64,000 bases of DNA, from positions 255,995 through 319,994 of the forward strand of contig CAXXSW010000011.1 in the NCBI GenBank assembly GCA_963677625.2, given 5' to 3'. This document shows positions 55,611-64,000 of this stretch, piece by piece. The notes below the pieces were generated by a model, which ran no database searches, was not told the origin of the DNA, and saw only the letters and a list, made by a program, of their open reading frames with translations. The DNA comes from UBA1351 sp963677625. GTDB lineage: Bacteria > Bacillota > Clostridia > Lachnospirales > Vallitaleaceae. Position 1 is the first letter of the stretch. Every line of letters begins with the position of its first letter. Made by a program: the position numbers and the translations under genes.

Positions 55611-56528
55611 ATGGATAAAAAACGTTTAATTACGAGAAGTGACTTTGATGGTCTTGTATGTGCTGTCTTGCTTAAAGATATGGAATTAATTGATGATATT
55701 AAGTTCGTACATCCTAAAGATATGCAAGATGGAAAAATTGAAGTATCTAGTCAGGATATAGCTACTAACTTACCCTATGTGGAAGGGATTGGTCTTGCTT
55801 TTGACCACCATTTAAGCGAAACAATTCGAACAGGTAAGCATGATAACCATATTATTGATCCAGACGCTCCTTCAGCTGCTAGAGTCGTTTATGATTATTA
55901 TGGAGGAAAGGATCGTTTTCCTCAAATTAGTAATGAGATGATGGAAGCTGTAGATAAGGCTGATGCTGCTTGGTTTACAGAAGATGAAATACTTAATCCT
56001 AAAGATTGGGTTCTTTTGAGCTTCTTAATGGATGCACGTACGGGATTAGGTCGGTTCAGAGACTTTCGTATATCCAATTATAATCTAATGATGGACTTGA
56101 TTGATTATTGTAAGGATCATACCATTGATGAGATTCTTGAACTTTCGGATGTAAAAGAAAGAGTAGAATTGTTTTTTAGTTATAAAGACAAGTTTTATCG
56201 GCAAATCAGAGATAATGCCAGTGTACATGACAACGTCCTTGTAGTAAAATTAAAAGATGAGGATATCATTTATCCAGGGAATAGATTTGTTAAATATGCA
56301 TTATTTCCTGAAACTAATATTTCTATACAGGAGATTTGGGGATTTAAGCAACAGAATACAGTTTTTACTGTCGGCAAATCGATTATAAATAAAACCAGTA
56401 AAGCAAATATTGGGGAGCTCATGTTGTCATATGGTGGTGGTGGTCATATGAATGCAGGAACCTGTCAAGTTGACCATGATAATGCTGAACGGGTTCTAGT
56501 AGAATTGATTGAAAAGCTGCAAGACTGA
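55611..56528 (+). CDS. DHH-type phosphoesterase/exopolyphosphatase-like protein
   Basis: ATG 55611 follows AAAGGAGAG and gives 305 residues. TRSDFDGLVCA near the N terminus, FDHHLSE near residue 66 and the late GGGGHMNAGT are the motifs of the DHH-DHHA1 family. The substrate may be a short nucleotide or polyphosphate. Other in-frame starts (55557, 55581) are less likely. Confidence 0.8.
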   Translation: MDKKRLITRSDFDGLVCAVLLKDMELIDDIKFVHPKDMQDGKIEVSSQDIATNLPYVEGIGLAFDHHLSETIRTGKHDNHIIDPDAPSAARVVYDYYGGKDRFPQISNEMMEAVDKADAAWFTEDEILNPKDWVLLSFLMDARTGLGRFRDFRISNYNLMMDLIDYCKDHTIDEILELSDVKERVELFFSYKDKFYRQIRDNASVHDNVLVVKLKDEDIIYPGNRFVKYALFPETNISIQEIWGFKQQNTVFTVGKSIINKTSKANIGELMLSYGGGGHMNAGTCQVDHDNAERVLVELIEKLQD

Positions 56529-56547
56529 TTATTGGTTTAATATATAT

Positions 56548-56582
56548 GAAGAAGGCCCAATACTATATAAGGCCTTCTTTTT
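56548..56582 (+). terminator. Terminator after the DHH gene
   Basis: AAGAAGGCC pairs with GGCCTTCTT, followed by a T-run. Confidence 0.88.
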
Positions 56583-56688
56583 GCGGATAAATAGTAACAT
56601 ACTGTTGATAAAGACCTATCTGTGGATATTATGACAACGTTTGAGTTGTTTAAAATTAGCGCAGTTAATAGGAGACGGGAGTTTGAGT

Positions 56689-57615
56689 GTGACAAAAAAA
56701 GAAAAAATAATAGCTTATTCGTCAGTTGGAGTCAGTGCCATAGCAGCAACAGCGGGTGTGATGGCTGCTTGTTATAAATTGACTGAAACAGTTATCCACC
56801 CAAATACGATAGATTACCACGAACATTATCATAAGGAAGTTAAAGAAGGCAGACTGGATGAGGAATGGTTTCATCAAATAAACAAAGAAGAATTTAGCAT
56901 TGAATCTTTTTTTGGATATAAATTGCATGGTTTTTATTTTCCTAGACAAGCCAAAAAAACAGCAATTATCATTCATGGTATTACAGCCAGTTTATGGTCT
57001 TCGATCAAATATGGACGTATATTTTATGAACGTGGTTATAATGTTCTGGTTTATGATCAAAGAAATCATGGATTAAGTGGCGGAGATTTAACTTCTTTAG
57101 GTGTTTTCGAGAAAATGGATGGGAAAAGGATGGTTGAGTATGCTATGGAACTTGATGGAAGAGATATTACCATTGGTTTACATGGTGAATCTATGGGAGC
57201 TTCAACTGCTGTAATGTTGGCTGGAATTGCACCACAAGTTGATTTTGTTATAGAAGATTGCGGATTTACTTCTGCCTTTGATGAGTTAAAGGTGAGATTG
57301 AGAGAAGAATACCATTTACCTGCCTTTCCATTTCTCTATGTATCTAACAGGATTACCAAGAGAAAGTATGGTTTTGATTTTAAGGCTGAGAGCCCTATCA
57401 AAGCACTTAAAAGTCTCAAGATACCAGTACTTTTCCTTCATGGAGGAAGTGATGATTATGTTCCTACAGATATGGTTAATGAGCTCTATAATACAAAGGA
57501 TGATATGAAGAGGATAAAGGTTTTTCCTGGATCTAATCATGCAAGTTCATATGTGGATCATAAGGAGGAATATATTCAGACGATATATGATTTTTTGGAT
57601 CGATTTGCCTTTTAA
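56689..57615 (+). CDS. Alpha/beta hydrolase, membrane-anchored
   Basis: GTG 56689 (TTG 56683 is possible) gives about 308 residues. A membrane segment lies at the N terminus, followed by an alpha/beta hydrolase with HGITAS, nucleophile GESMGAS, acid GGSDDYVP and histidine SNHASS. It resembles the YqkD/Ayr-like family. The substrate is unknown. Confidence 0.85.
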   Translation: MTKKEKIIAYSSVGVSAIAATAGVMAACYKLTETVIHPNTIDYHEHYHKEVKEGRLDEEWFHQINKEEFSIESFFGYKLHGFYFPRQAKKTAIIIHGITASLWSSIKYGRIFYERGYNVLVYDQRNHGLSGGDLTSLGVFEKMDGKRMVEYAMELDGRDITIGLHGESMGASTAVMLAGIAPQVDFVIEDCGFTSAFDELKVRLREEYHLPAFPFLYVSNRITKRKYGFDFKAESPIKALKSLKIPVLFLHGGSDDYVPTDMVNELYNTKDDMKRIKVFPGSNHASSYVDHKEEYIQTIYDFLDRFAF

Positions 57616-57802
57616 GGCCAAGGATGAAAGTGGACAAGAGAACGTCAAAAAAATGAACGTTTTGTAAAATATACCAGGTGAACATTAATAAAAATATAAT
57701 ATTTACGTCTAGATTTTATGATATAATGAATATTGATAAAGGAAAGGGACAAAAGGTGCTTATTGTCCGTAATATAATAGTGATAAAACGAGGTGATGAA
57801 TA

Positions 57803-58555
57803 ATGGCTAAGAACAAACTTGGTAAATTTGTAGCATTAGGTGCACTTGTTGGAGCAGGAGCTTGGATATATAAGAAATACGATACAATTAAGTCCATGTA
57901 CCATAAGGTTTCAATATTTAAAGGTGAAAGATATGAATATGATGAGTTCGATGGTGAAGCTATAGCCGCTATGTTTTCAGGTGTGATGATCGACTTAAGT
58001 GATGTAGAGTTTACAGAAGATGAAGTTTATCTGGATATATATGCATTATGTTCAGGAGTTAAGATTTTAATTCCCTCAGATGTAGAAATTGTTTTGGAAG
58101 GAACAAATAACGCTAGTGGTATATCTGTAGATCAGGATGAGGACACAGAAAAGATTAAAACTTTATATATTAATTACAATGCGACAGCTTCAGGAATTCA
58201 TGTAACAGATAATATTAATGAATTCGAAGATGGGTGTTGTGGTGGTGATAATTGTTGTTGTGATGACGACACATGTGATGATGACGATTGTTCATGTGAT
58301 GAAAATTCTCCTTCAGATGAAAAAGAGTCTTATGAAGAATCAACTATAGATGTATCACAAGAGCCTGAGATGGTTAGCAATGTTACTAATTCTATAGATG
58401 AATCAGACAACAAAGATGATGATGATATCAAAAAGGCAGCAGAATCTTTAGATGAGGCAGCAAGAGACCTTCATAGTGCCATAGATGATTTTGTTAAAGA
58501 TGACGGATTTGGTGCTTTTGAACCTGTTGATGAAGAAGATGATTTTTTTGAATAA
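57803..58555 (+). CDS. Asp/Cys-rich protein with LiaF-like domain
   Basis: The 250-residue protein has a short N-terminal membrane segment, then a beta-rich part (AMFSGVMIDLSDVEF) resembling the outer domain of LiaF-like proteins. A very unusual stretch of nine cysteines among aspartates follows at about residues 142-166 (CCGGDNCCCDDD, then CSCDE), and an acidic tail ends the protein. The Cys/Asp stretch may bind metal; this is inference. AGGTG precedes the ATG. Confidence 0.7.
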   Translation: MAKNKLGKFVALGALVGAGAWIYKKYDTIKSMYHKVSIFKGERYEYDEFDGEAIAAMFSGVMIDLSDVEFTEDEVYLDIYALCSGVKILIPSDVEIVLEGTNNASGISVDQDEDTEKIKTLYINYNATASGIHVTDNINEFEDGCCGGDNCCCDDDTCDDDDCSCDENSPSDEKESYEESTIDVSQEPEMVSNVTNSIDESDNKDDDDIKKAAESLDEAARDLHSAIDDFVKDDGFGAFEPVDEEDDFFE

Positions 58556-58621
58556 ATTCAGTGATTTGATGATATAGTAGCTATCGTCAATGATAGGAAT
58601 GTAATAGAAAGTGATACCAAC

Positions 58622-59440
58622 ATGAGATTTCTAGATAAACTTGAACGTAAGTATGGACGTTATGCCATTCATAATTTAATGCAATATATAGTTTTCGCTG
58701 GGGCTGTAGTTTTTATATTTGATTACGGAACTGGAGGCAGGCTATCAAGTCAGCTGACTTTAATACCCGGATTTGTTATGCAAGGCCAGGTTTGGCGGAT
58801 GATTACATTTCTTGGAATCCCTCCTACAAAAAGTCTGATATTTGCAATATTCGTATTTCTTTTTTATTATAGGATGGGATTGACCCTAGAACATGAATGG
58901 GGTAGTTTTAAGTTTAATGTGTACTATTTTTTGGGTGTTATCTTAATTATAGTATCAAGTTTTGCCATATACTTTTTAACAGGAATTTCAGTTGTGGCTA
59001 CTTCAGCCTATTTGAATTTGACACTTTTCTTTGCTTTTGCAACTTTATATCCAAACCAAGTAATTCGTTTATATATGATCTTACCAATTAAGATTAAATA
59101 CTTGGCATATATCTCTGCTGGTTTTACCTTGTTTGCATTTTTGATGGGAACAATGAGTACTAAGATAAGTATACTTGCTGGGGTAGGAAACTATTTGATT
59201 TTCTTTGGACGTGATTTGATTAAATCTAGAGCTAACAGAGCCAAGAGTGCAGTTAGAATGAATAACTACAGAAAAGGAATGGAGTCAGCAACAGAACATA
59301 GACACAAATGTCACGTATGTGGAAGAACAGAACTTGATGACCCTGATTTGGAATTTCGATACTGTTCCAAATGTGATGGTTATTACGAGTATTGCTTAGA
59401 CCATTTAAAGAATCATGAACATGTAAGAGGTGAGGAATAA
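58622..59440 (+). CDS. Rhomboid-like membrane protein with zinc ribbon
   Basis: The 272-residue protein has about six membrane segments in a rhomboid-like order (WRMITFLGIPPTKS early). The catalytic GxSG is not seen where expected, so it may be a pseudoprotease. A zinc-ribbon-like tail (CHVCGR and YCSKCDGYYEYC) follows. Confidence 0.72.
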   Translation: MRFLDKLERKYGRYAIHNLMQYIVFAGAVVFIFDYGTGGRLSSQLTLIPGFVMQGQVWRMITFLGIPPTKSLIFAIFVFLFYYRMGLTLEHEWGSFKFNVYYFLGVILIIVSSFAIYFLTGISVVATSAYLNLTLFFAFATLYPNQVIRLYMILPIKIKYLAYISAGFTLFAFLMGTMSTKISILAGVGNYLIFFGRDLIKSRANRAKSAVRMNNYRKGMESATEHRHKCHVCGRTELDDPDLEFRYCSKCDGYYEYCLDHLKNHEHVRGEE

Positions 59441-59932
59441 CTACCATCCAACCATATCAATATTGAGATCATACAAGATGTCATTAACCTTGGTTAATGA
59501 CATCTTTTGCTTAATACCAAAAATCATAATTGCATCACGATGGTCTTTGGCATAAAGGGGCATATGACCGCTATATTTAAGGAGCTGGTGCATCTCTTCC
59601 AAATTTGCCTCAATACAAAAACCAAGATTAATAACAGTATCCCTAGAGGGTAGACGGTCACCTTTTAGAATTGCATAAATAAAAGACTTGGATAGCCCGG
59701 TAATATATAAGAGCGAAGTTTTTTTAATTTTTTTGATTTCTAATAGAGAAGTAAGATAACTTCCAAATGACATTTTATTAAATGAATTTGTATTTTCCTG
59801 TAAAAAAGTATAAATATTTGTTGACTCTTTGATTTCGTTAAAAAGAATTTCTGTATTCTTCGTCGGATTCTTTTGATCTAAATCCTTTGAAAATTCGTTT
59901 CTATATGGCATTATAATCTCCCTTTTCCCCAT
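59441..59932 (-). CDS. XRE-type DNA-binding protein
   Basis: The 163-residue protein has a helix-turn-helix in the middle (YITGLSKSFIYAILKGDRLPSRDTVI, of which SKSFIYAI is the recognition helix). It converges on the rhomboid-like gene with no gap, and the last codons hold that gene's terminator. Confidence 0.8.
   Translation of the reverse strand: MGKREIIMPYRNEFSKDLDQKNPTKNTEILFNEIKESTNIYTFLQENTNSFNKMSFGSYLTSLLEIKKIKKTSLLYITGLSKSFIYAILKGDRLPSRDTVINLGFCIEANLEEMHQLLKYSGHMPLYAKDHRDAIMIFGIKQKMSLTKVNDILYDLNIDMVGW
59476..59509 (+). terminator. Terminator inside the opposite gene
   Basis: A perfect stem of 14 bases (AGATGTCATTAACC with GGTTAATGACATCT, loop TT) is followed by TTT. It lies 36 bases after the rhomboid-like gene and within the C-terminal coding part of the minus-strand XRE gene. 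Confidence 0.75.
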
Positions 59933-60027
59933 TTTAAAAAATTATAGCATAGCTAGGAGGGTTTTTCAATTTACTTAGAAATGTTATAATGAACGTACAA
60001 AAAAAATACAGACTTGAAGGAGCTAAT

Positions 60028-61260
60028 ATGTTTGATTTTATTACAGGCTATCTTGAAAAAACGTTGAATGTTTCAGAGGAGCTTTCTATTCTTACCTACT
60101 ATTTATTGTTAACTGTCATCGTGCTTTTCATGGCTTTTATTAGTAATTGGATAGGGAAGAAAATAATTCTTAAAGCGGTATCAAAACTTGTTTTCAAAAC
60201 AAAGACAACTAAAGATGAATCTTTTTATAGTAGGAAAGTTTTTCATATGGTAATTCATTATATACCGATAGTCGTTGTTTACCTATTAAGTGGGTTTTAT
60301 ATGGACTATGCAGACTTTGTAAGAAAGGGTTTACTACTGTTTCTTTTGGTAATTACGGTAATTGTGATTTCTAGAAGTTTGGATGCTTTCAATGATATCT
60401 ATATGGAGCATGATTTTGCAAAAAGTATGCCTATTAAAGGCCTACTTCAAATCCTTAAAATTATTGTTGTCATATTTGTGGCTCTTATTGGGTGGGTAAG
60501 CATTAATGACACAGGTAACGCCGTTGCCATTCTGGGTAGCTTAGGAGGTATGAGTGCAGTAGTTTTATTGATATTCAGAGATTCTATTCTAGGTTTTGTG
60601 GCAGGAATTCAACTTTCTATGAACCATTTTCTTAGTATTGGAGATTGGATTGAAATGCCTAAATACCATGCAGATGGTGAGGTTGTGGATGTTTCCTTAA
60701 CCAAAATTTCTGTAAGAAACTGGGATAAAACCATCTCCCATATACCAGCATACAAGTTCATTGAAGAATCTTTTGTTAATTGGGATGGTATGTCAAAATC
60801 AGGTGGGAGAAGAATAAAAAGAGATTTATTAATCGATGTAAATAGTATTGGATTTTTGACTGAGAAGGAGGTTGGAGAGCTTAGGGAAATACATATTCTA
60901 AAAGATTATCTGGACGCTAAAATAAATGAAATATCTGTATATAATGAGGATGATTTAATACGACATGAAGTATCCAAGCGAAGGTTAACAAACATAGGAA
61001 CTTATAGGGCTTATGTTGAACAATATCTAAAAAACCATCCAAAAGTAAAATCTCAAGAAACTCTATTGGTTAGACAATTAGAAGCTCAAGGGTCAGGCCT
61101 TCCAATTCAGGTCTATTGTTTTACAAATGATACGAGATGGGCCTACTATGAAGGTATTCAATCTGATATTTTTGATCATCTATATGCAATATTACCTTAT
61201 TTTGGACTAAAAGCTTATCAAGCACCAACAGGTCAAGACCTTAGAAGTCTTTCTAATTAA
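60028..61260 (+). CDS. MscS-family mechanosensitive channel
   Basis: ATG 60028 follows GAAGGAG and gives 410 residues; an earlier ATG (59989) overlaps a TATAAT box and is rejected. There are about five membrane segments, then the pore-lining pattern SLGGMSAVVLLIF and the beta domain with GDWIEMP. The C terminus is longer than in MscS itself, as in YbdG-like members. Confidence 0.85.
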   Translation: MFDFITGYLEKTLNVSEELSILTYYLLLTVIVLFMAFISNWIGKKIILKAVSKLVFKTKTTKDESFYSRKVFHMVIHYIPIVVVYLLSGFYMDYADFVRKGLLLFLLVITVIVISRSLDAFNDIYMEHDFAKSMPIKGLLQILKIIVVIFVALIGWVSINDTGNAVAILGSLGGMSAVVLLIFRDSILGFVAGIQLSMNHFLSIGDWIEMPKYHADGEVVDVSLTKISVRNWDKTISHIPAYKFIEESFVNWDGMSKSGGRRIKRDLLIDVNSIGFLTEKEVGELREIHILKDYLDAKINEISVYNEDDLIRHEVSKRRLTNIGTYRAYVEQYLKNHPKVKSQETLLVRQLEAQGSGLPIQVYCFTNDTRWAYYEGIQSDIFDHLYAILPYFGLKAYQAPTGQDLRSLSN

Positions 61261-61359
61261 TAAAAATAACTTGTAATTTTATAATCTCTATGATAATATA
61301 TTAACAAAATGTACGTGAGTGATAAACGAATGTCTTTCTAGAGAAAACTATTTTGTAAA

Positions 61360-61377
61360 TGTAGTATATAAATACTA
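61360..61377. promoter_or_regulatory. Palindrome in the serC upstream region
   Basis: A perfect palindrome GTAGTAT-ATAA-ATACTAC lies between the MscS gene and serC. It may be an operator. I see no T-box or other riboswitch in this 280-base gap. Confidence 0.4.
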
Positions 61378-61457
61378 CTATAGCTATTGAAGGAGATCAT
61401 TATTTATCTATTCATGTCAATCTGATGATGAAATGGTAACAAGGCGTTAATTTGTTA

Positions 61458-61486
61458 TTGACTATTGAATGGACATCGTTTATAGT
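61458..61486 (+). promoter_or_regulatory. Sigma-A promoter of serC
   Basis: TTGACT, a 17-base spacer and TATAGT lie 55 bases before serC. Confidence 0.7.
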
Positions 61487-61540
61487 TTAGTAATGATTTA
61501 ACGTGTTAAAGGCATATATTTTATAATTAGGAGTGAGAAA

Positions 61541-62623
61541 ATGGAACGAGTGTATAATTTTTCAGCAGGACCATCTACATTACCAGTAAAGGTTTTGGAA
61601 CAAGTACAAGCGGATCTTGTATCCTATAAGGATGCAGGCATGAGTGTTATGGAAATGAGTCACCGTTCGCCTGTTTATGAGCAAATCATTACAGAAGCTA
61701 AAGCTGATCTTATTGAATTGTTGAATATCCCAGATAATTATGAGGTTTTATTTCTTCAAGGTGGTGCATCAACTCAGTTTGCAATGATCCCCATGAACAT
61801 TGGTGTTAAAGGTAAAGCTCAATTCATTAATACGGGAGCATGGTCGAAAAAGGCTATTGCTGAGGCAAAGAAACTAGGTATGATAGTGGATGTTGTTGCC
61901 AGTTCAGAAGACTCAACATTTTCTTACATTCCTAAAATTACCAGTGATCAAGTCGATGAAGATAGTGATTATTTCTTCATCACATCCAATAATACGATTT
62001 ATGGTACAGCATATAAGACATTACCCGATACTAAAGGGGTTACTGTTGTTGCTGACATGAGCTCCAATATTTTGTCAGAAGAAATTAATGTTTCTGATTA
62101 TGGCATTATATTTGCTGGTGCTCAGAAGAACATGGGTCCAGCAGGTGTTACTGTAGTTATTATTCGTAAGGATCTTATTGGGAAAGCAAGTCCTGAGGTT
62201 CCTACAATGATGAACTATAAAACTCATGCAGATAAGGATTCTATGTTTAATACACCACCAACATTCTCTATTTATGTTGCCGGTCAAGTTTTTAAGTATT
62301 TAAAAGAAATTGGTGGATTAAAAGCTATAGAAAAAATAAATAAGGAAAAAGCGGCTATTTTATACGATTATCTTGATTCAACAGATTTCTATCATGCTCC
62401 TGTTGCCAAGGAAGATAGGTCTATTATGAATGTAACATTTGTATGTAATACTGATGAATTGAATAGTGCTTTTGTAAAAGAGGCTGCTGCTAGGGGAATG
62501 GTTAATCTTAAGGGTCACCGTTCAGTTGGCGGTATGCGCGCTAGTATTTATAATGCACTGCCTGTAGAAGGTGTGAAAGCCTTAGTAGATTTCATGAAGG
62601 AATTTGAAGCTGCAAATAAGTAG
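61541..62623 (+). CDS. serC: Phosphoserine aminotransferase
   Basis: The 360-residue protein fits SerC along its length: NFSAGPSTLP at the N terminus, EMSHRSPVY, LQGGASTQFAM, the PLP lysine in GAQKNMGPAG and GHRSVGGMRAS near the end. It makes phosphoserine from phosphohydroxypyruvate. AGGAG precedes the ATG, and serA follows within 17 bases. Confidence 0.96.
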   Translation: MERVYNFSAGPSTLPVKVLEQVQADLVSYKDAGMSVMEMSHRSPVYEQIITEAKADLIELLNIPDNYEVLFLQGGASTQFAMIPMNIGVKGKAQFINTGAWSKKAIAEAKKLGMIVDVVASSEDSTFSYIPKITSDQVDEDSDYFFITSNNTIYGTAYKTLPDTKGVTVVADMSSNILSEEINVSDYGIIFAGAQKNMGPAGVTVVIIRKDLIGKASPEVPTMMNYKTHADKDSMFNTPPTFSIYVAGQVFKYLKEIGGLKAIEKINKEKAAILYDYLDSTDFYHAPVAKEDRSIMNVTFVCNTDELNSAFVKEAAARGMVNLKGHRSVGGMRASIYNALPVEGVKALVDFMKEFEAANK

Positions 62624-62640
62624 ATGAGATGGAGGAAGTA

Positions 62641-63807
62641 ATGGCTATAATTAAAACCTTAAATAAAATTGATCCTAAGGGACTAGATCTCTTCGGTGAA
62701 GGTTATACAATTATTGATGAGAACAGTACAGATGACTATAATGGAATTGTCCTTAGAAGCTTTAAACTTCATGACTATGAAATTAGTGATAAATTATGTG
62801 CTGTAGCAAGAGCAGGTGCAGGCGTTAATAATGTACCTGTAGAGGAGTATGCAAGAAAGGGAGTCGTTGTATTTAACACGCCTGGTGCTAATGCCAATGC
62901 TGTTAAGGAACTAGTCTTGTGTGGACTCCTCATGTCATCAAGAAATGTACCTGGAGCTATTGATTGGGCTAAAAGTTTAGATGGTCAAGAAGATGTGGCT
63001 AAGAAAGTGGAAAAGGGTAAGAGTAACTTTGCAGGTCCTGAACTTCAAGGAAAAACAATCGGTATAATTGGACTTGGAGCTATTGGTGCAATGGTTGCGA
63101 ATGCTACCGTTTCATTGGGGATGGAGGTTTATGGCTATGATCCATTTATTTCGGTAGATGCTGCATGGAATCTGAAGAGCTCAATCAACAAGGCTAACAC
63201 ACTTGATGATCTCTTGGAAAAAGCTGATTATATAAGTGTTCATGTTCCCTTAATGGATGCAACAAAGGGTATGATTAACGATGAAACGATAAGCAAGATG
63301 AAAGATGGGGTAAGAATCCTAAACTTTTCAAGAGGTGGTCTTATAGATGATGAGGCTATTGGTAAGGCTCTTGCCTCTGGCAAAGTTAGTCGTTATGTTA
63401 CAGATTTTCCAAATGAGAAAACTATTGGAATGGAAGGGGTTATTGCTATCCCGCACTTAGGTGCCTCTACTCCTGAAAGTGAAACCAACTGTGCAGTTAT
63501 GGCTGTGTCTCAGCTTAAAGATTATTTAGAAAATGGGAATATTGTAAATTCTGTTAATTATCCAACAGTAGAGTTTGGTAAATGTACTGCGGCAACAAGA
63601 ATTTGTGTGCTTCATAAGAATATTCCTAATATGATTGGTAGTGTGACATCTATCGTTGCTAATTATAATGTTAATATTGAAGATATGATTAACAAATCCA
63701 AAGGTGAGTATGCGTGTACAATCATGGATTTAGATGCTGATATTTCTAATACTGTATCTGAGGAATTAGAAGCAGTTGAGGGTATCTTGAAAGTAAGAGT
63801 ATTATGA
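62641..63807 (+). CDS. serA: D-3-phosphoglycerate dehydrogenase
   Basis: ATG 62641 follows TGGAGG (ATG 62629 is upstream without a site) and gives 388 residues. GLGAIGAMVA is the NAD-binding loop, FSRGGLIDD and IPHLGASTPESE are family motifs, and a C-terminal ACT domain gives serine feedback. It makes phosphohydroxypyruvate for SerC. Confidence 0.95.
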   Translation: MAIIKTLNKIDPKGLDLFGEGYTIIDENSTDDYNGIVLRSFKLHDYEISDKLCAVARAGAGVNNVPVEEYARKGVVVFNTPGANANAVKELVLCGLLMSSRNVPGAIDWAKSLDGQEDVAKKVEKGKSNFAGPELQGKTIGIIGLGAIGAMVANATVSLGMEVYGYDPFISVDAAWNLKSSINKANTLDDLLEKADYISVHVPLMDATKGMINDETISKMKDGVRILNFSRGGLIDDEAIGKALASGKVSRYVTDFPNEKTIGMEGVIAIPHLGASTPESETNCAVMAVSQLKDYLENGNIVNSVNYPTVEFGKCTAATRICVLHKNIPNMIGSVTSIVANYNVNIEDMINKSKGEYACTIMDLDADISNTVSEELEAVEGILKVRVL

Positions 63808-63875
63808 TCTGTTTGATTTAAGCTTGACTTTCTTGGGTTACTTTCTAAAAATGATTGAAATAAGGAGTTGGGTAT

Positions 63876-64000
63876 ATGACAATTGTAAAACCATTTAAAG
63901 GACTTAGACCTTCCAGTGAGTTGACTGAAAAGATTGCAGCATTGCCATACGATGTATACAATAGAAAAGAAGCTAAGGAAGTAGTTAGAGACAACCACTT
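63876..64000 (+). CDS. DUF1015 family protein, N-terminal part
   Basis: ATG 63876 follows AAGGAG. The first 41 residues (IVKPFKGLRPS, ALPYDVYNRKEAKE) are those of DUF1015, usually found after serC-serA in Clostridia. The gene runs out of the window. Confidence 0.88.
   Translation, partial: MTIVKPFKGLRPSSELTEKIAALPYDVYNRKEAKEVVRDNH

Noticed and set aside
61261..61540. T-box or serine-responsive riboswitch upstream of serC
   Set aside because: I could not find the T-box sequence or a terminator/antiterminator pair. Only a promoter and a short palindrome are supported.

Overview
The window is low-GC Firmicutes DNA, most likely from Clostridia. Ribosome sites are strong (AGGAGG type), sigma-A promoters with 17-base spacers are visible, and the flanks carry genes usual for that group: a TagO/WecA-like transferase, FapA, HD-GYP, serC-serA-DUF1015, and a Wadjet/MukBEF-like operon. 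No rRNA or tRNA was seen.

Left flank (1-11364): the end of a MukF/JetA-like gene, a MukE/JetB-like gene and a 1468-residue SMC/MukB-like ATPase; a LiaF-like gene with one frameshift; DUF2721 and LUD-domain genes on the minus strand; a calcium-type P-type ATPase with five single-base homopolymer frameshifts; and an HD-domain gene.

Central region (11451-44160), the main discovery: an integron-like system. A 345-residue tyrosine recombinase (11451-12488) is followed by a candidate attI (12505-12575) and about 31 kb of some 40 gene cassettes, numbered c1-c40 here. All coding cassettes lie on the plus strand and most hold one gene. They are separated by 39 attC-like sites of 125-131 bp (attC1-39; attC38 is split by an insertion sequence). 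Each site starts with a seven-base R'' box (NNNTAAC) and ends with an R' box (GTTANNN). By hand count, in 31 of 39 cassettes R'' is the exact reverse complement of the seven bases at that same cassette's own left boundary. This is what is expected if cassettes move as circles cut at G^TT. The sites also show compensatory changes in their stems, so they are conserved as folded hairpins. The system is unusual for its host group, for the lack of the extra domain that marks IntI, and for a recombinase oriented in the same direction as the array.

Cassette contents: lipoproteins, small membrane proteins, two GNAT acetyltransferases, an APH-like kinase, a chloramphenicol-phosphotransferase-like kinase, a P-loop kinase, a methyltransferase, DUF952, DMP19, two DUF5677 proteins, and many unknowns. 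Six cassettes seem noncoding and form two families, one possibly a structured RNA. Several cassettes occur two to four times.

Two other mobile elements use the array. A group II intron (36126-38253) sits ten bases after the end of attC34. An IS110-family element (about 40729-42264) has split the R'' box of attC38; its noncoding end carries a hairpin whose loop holds a 12-base match to the attC target, which looks like the guide of a bridge RNA. The right end of the array (43406-44160) is decaying.

Right flank (44513-64000): ordinary chromosomal genes, including a TagO/WecA-like transferase, FapA, a substrate-binding lipoprotein with an HD-GYP protein, an aminotransferase, Fur-box-linked redox genes, a DHH-type phosphoesterase, a hydrolase, an odd Asp/Cys-rich protein, a rhomboid-like protein, an XRE regulator, an MscS channel, serC, serA and the start of a DUF1015 gene.
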